Shown here piece by piece: positions 63,047 through 64,000 of a stretch of 64,000 bases of DNA. The translations under genes were made by a program, and so were the position numbers. The notes under the pieces are model-generated. The model saw only the letters and a program-made list of their open reading frames with translations. It did no database searches and was not told where the DNA came from. Positions within the stretch are counted from its first letter, which is position 1. Every line of letters begins with the position of its first letter. This stretch comes from Nocardia paucivorans NBRC 100373 (lineage in GTDB: Bacteria > Actinomycetota > Actinomycetes > Mycobacteriales > Mycobacteriaceae), in assembly GCF_000308675.1 (NCBI RefSeq), contig NZ_BAGE01000031.1:16494-80493 (forward strand). The letters run 5' to 3'.

Positions 63047-63447
63047 TAGCGCAGTCCCTCCCCTGAGTTGGTCAGCTGGGTGCCGGTGTCTTGGTCGGTG
63101 GCCTGGAGTTTGCCGATGGCGGCGAGGTAGGTGTCGCGCATGAGTTCGGCGAGTTCGATGTGTTGTTCCAGGCGTTTGATGGCGTTGTCGTCGCCATTGT
63201 CGCCGCCGCCGACGGCCTTTCGCTGGAACTTGTCCTGCATGGCGAGAGCGGAAGGCAGACCGCCGTAGCCAGAGAGGTGAGCAAGGCGTATCGCGTTGCC
63301 TTTTTCCTTGGCGAGCTTCACGCGATAGTTCTCGCATGCCTGGCTCAGTGCCGCGCCAACGCTATCGTCGAGTCGCATCTCTCCAGCTATCGCCTGTTGC
63401 TTGAATTGCCGCCATTGCTGAAGTTCGTTCTGTACATTTTCTGACAC
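63046..63447 (-). CDS. Small helical ESX-linked protein
   Basis: A 133-residue, almost fully helical protein (ELQQWRQFKQQAIAGEMRLD, ALSQACENYRVKLAKEKGNA, IKRLEQHIELAELMRDTYLA). The size and position before a PPE-like gene fit a PE-like or WXG-like partner, although no WXG or YxxxD motif is obvious. The stop TAA shares one base with the next start. I cannot name the family with certainty. Confidence 0.6.
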   Translation of the reverse strand: MSENVQNELQQWRQFKQQAIAGEMRLDDSVGAALSQACENYRVKLAKEKGNAIRLAHLSGYGGLPSALAMQDKFQRKAVGGGDNGDDNAIKRLEQHIELAELMRDTYLAAIGKLQATDQDTGTQLTNSGEGLR

Positions 63448-63475
63448 AGCGCCCCTCCTTGTATCGATCCAGTCG

Positions 63476-64000
63476 CTAATCAGGTAGGTGGGGCTCGAAC
63501 GCCAGAGCGTGTTGCATGGCTATAGCACAGATATCGCCTTCGCTGGGATTGCCATCGAGCCACGATGCATCGACCTCGAACATTCCTTGCTGCGCTTCGA
63601 AGGCGACATAGCAGTTGTTCTCAGCTTCCCACTTCGCATGGAACGTCAATCCAGGTCGTCCACCGACGGTAATCTCACGGATACCGATGACATCATCGTT
63701 TTTCCGTGTTTCCTCGAGTGTGTGGCTGGTTGAGTACACACCCACCGAGTAGCGAATATCGGCCGGAGTCCAGGAGCAGACCCGCCACGAGGTCGGCCCT
63801 TCCGCGGCGTTGGTAACGACGCTCTTGGACGCGGGGTCCAGGCCCACGGATGCCAGCACGTCGTCGTTGATTTGGGTGCACGGGTCGAAGACGACGATTG
63901 TGTCGATGTCGCGGGTTGTGGTGACAGGGCCTTGGTTGGAGGCTTCTCCGCTCTCGAGCACCCCGCACCCGGAGGCCAGCATCACTGCCGCTGCCGTGAG
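63476..64000 (-). CDS. DUF3558-type lipoprotein, 5' end beyond the window
   Basis: At least 175 residues; the signal peptide is cut by the window edge (frame open to 64000, ...VMLASGCGV with lipobox LASGC). The mature part has the DUF3558 pattern: FDPCTQINDDVLASVGLDPA, then RVCSWTPADIRYSVGVYS, with three cysteines (after the lipid one) in FDPCT, RVCSW and ENNCYVAF plus one at EGDICAIA that probably form disulphides. DUF3558 lipoproteins are common next to ESX loci of nocardiae. Function unknown. Confidence 0.8.
   Translation of the reverse strand, partial: LTAAAVMLASGCGVLESGEASNQGPVTTTRDIDTIVVFDPCTQINDDVLASVGLDPASKSVVTNAAEGPTSWRVCSWTPADIRYSVGVYSTSHTLEETRKNDDVIGIREITVGGRPGLTFHAKWEAENNCYVAFEAQQGMFEVDASWLDGNPSEGDICAIAMQHALAFEPHLPD

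Overview
The window is a chromosomal segment of a GC-rich mycolic-acid actinomycete, most likely Nocardia or a close relative. The evidence is gene content: a GlnA2-GlnE-GlnA1 nitrogen block with an adenylylatable GlnA1, ESX (type VII) secretion accessories (EspG-like, YbaB-like and ESX-substrate genes), mycothiol-linked DinB-fold proteins, an EF-G2-like GTPase, many lipoproteins, and GTG/TTG starts with ATGA stop-start overlaps. From memory, positions 1-26650 resemble the M. tuberculosis Rv2219-Rv2230c neighbourhood in content, with lineage-specific insertions. I saw no insertion sequences, CRISPR arrays or tRNA genes.

Layout. 1-2464: Nif3-like, zinc-ribbon coiled-coil and RNase H/phosphatase genes. 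2536-4935 (minus): orphan ModA, FabG-type reductase, GNAT. 5172-6428: a P450 lacking the ExxR arginine. 6456-6878: rnpB (RNase P RNA) on the minus strand, its promoter running into the divergent hydrolase at 6910. 8245-8340: a candidate 31-residue protein gene with its own hairpin. 8970-11256 (minus): lipoprotein, proline iminopeptidase, CHAD operon; then PanB, a secreted TAP-type protease, glnA2, glnE, a three-hydrolase operon (19548-23565), and glnA1 with a clear tandem GlnR operator.

26839-28655 is a small, possibly acquired patch (ParB-like protein, unknown protein). 28864-30881 is a YtrA-type GntR/ABC operon with a perfect palindromic operator. 31052-34812 holds DUF4287, TetR, a methyltransferase and an EF-G2-like GTPase. 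35014-36255 is a possible DUF3626-like, toxin-type protein. 36466-41192 is the most novel unit: a coupled operon of a coiled-coil/DNA-binding-like protein, a Cas4/RecB-type Fe-S nuclease, a protein with a possible beta-barrel C-terminus, a 22-codon mini-ORF and an SF1 helicase. Together they look like a Dna2 enzyme split over several polypeptides. 41269-45803 holds divergent transporter/LysR and VOC/TetR/DinB units.

46110-48648 is an ESX substrate module with a toxin-like C-terminus and a candidate immunity lipoprotein. 48672-55293 (minus) is a FIST protein followed, upstream, by a ten-gene gas vesicle cluster (two accessories, then A-F-G-O-J-L-S-K). Upstream of it is a P-type ATPase fused to two universal-stress domains (55414-59043). 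After a NUDIX hydrolase and a DinB-fold enzyme separated from the next unit by a perfect palindrome, the right edge carries part of an ESX accessory operon (EspG-like, a Pro/Thr-rich ESX protein, a small helical protein, a DUF3558 lipoprotein cut by the edge).
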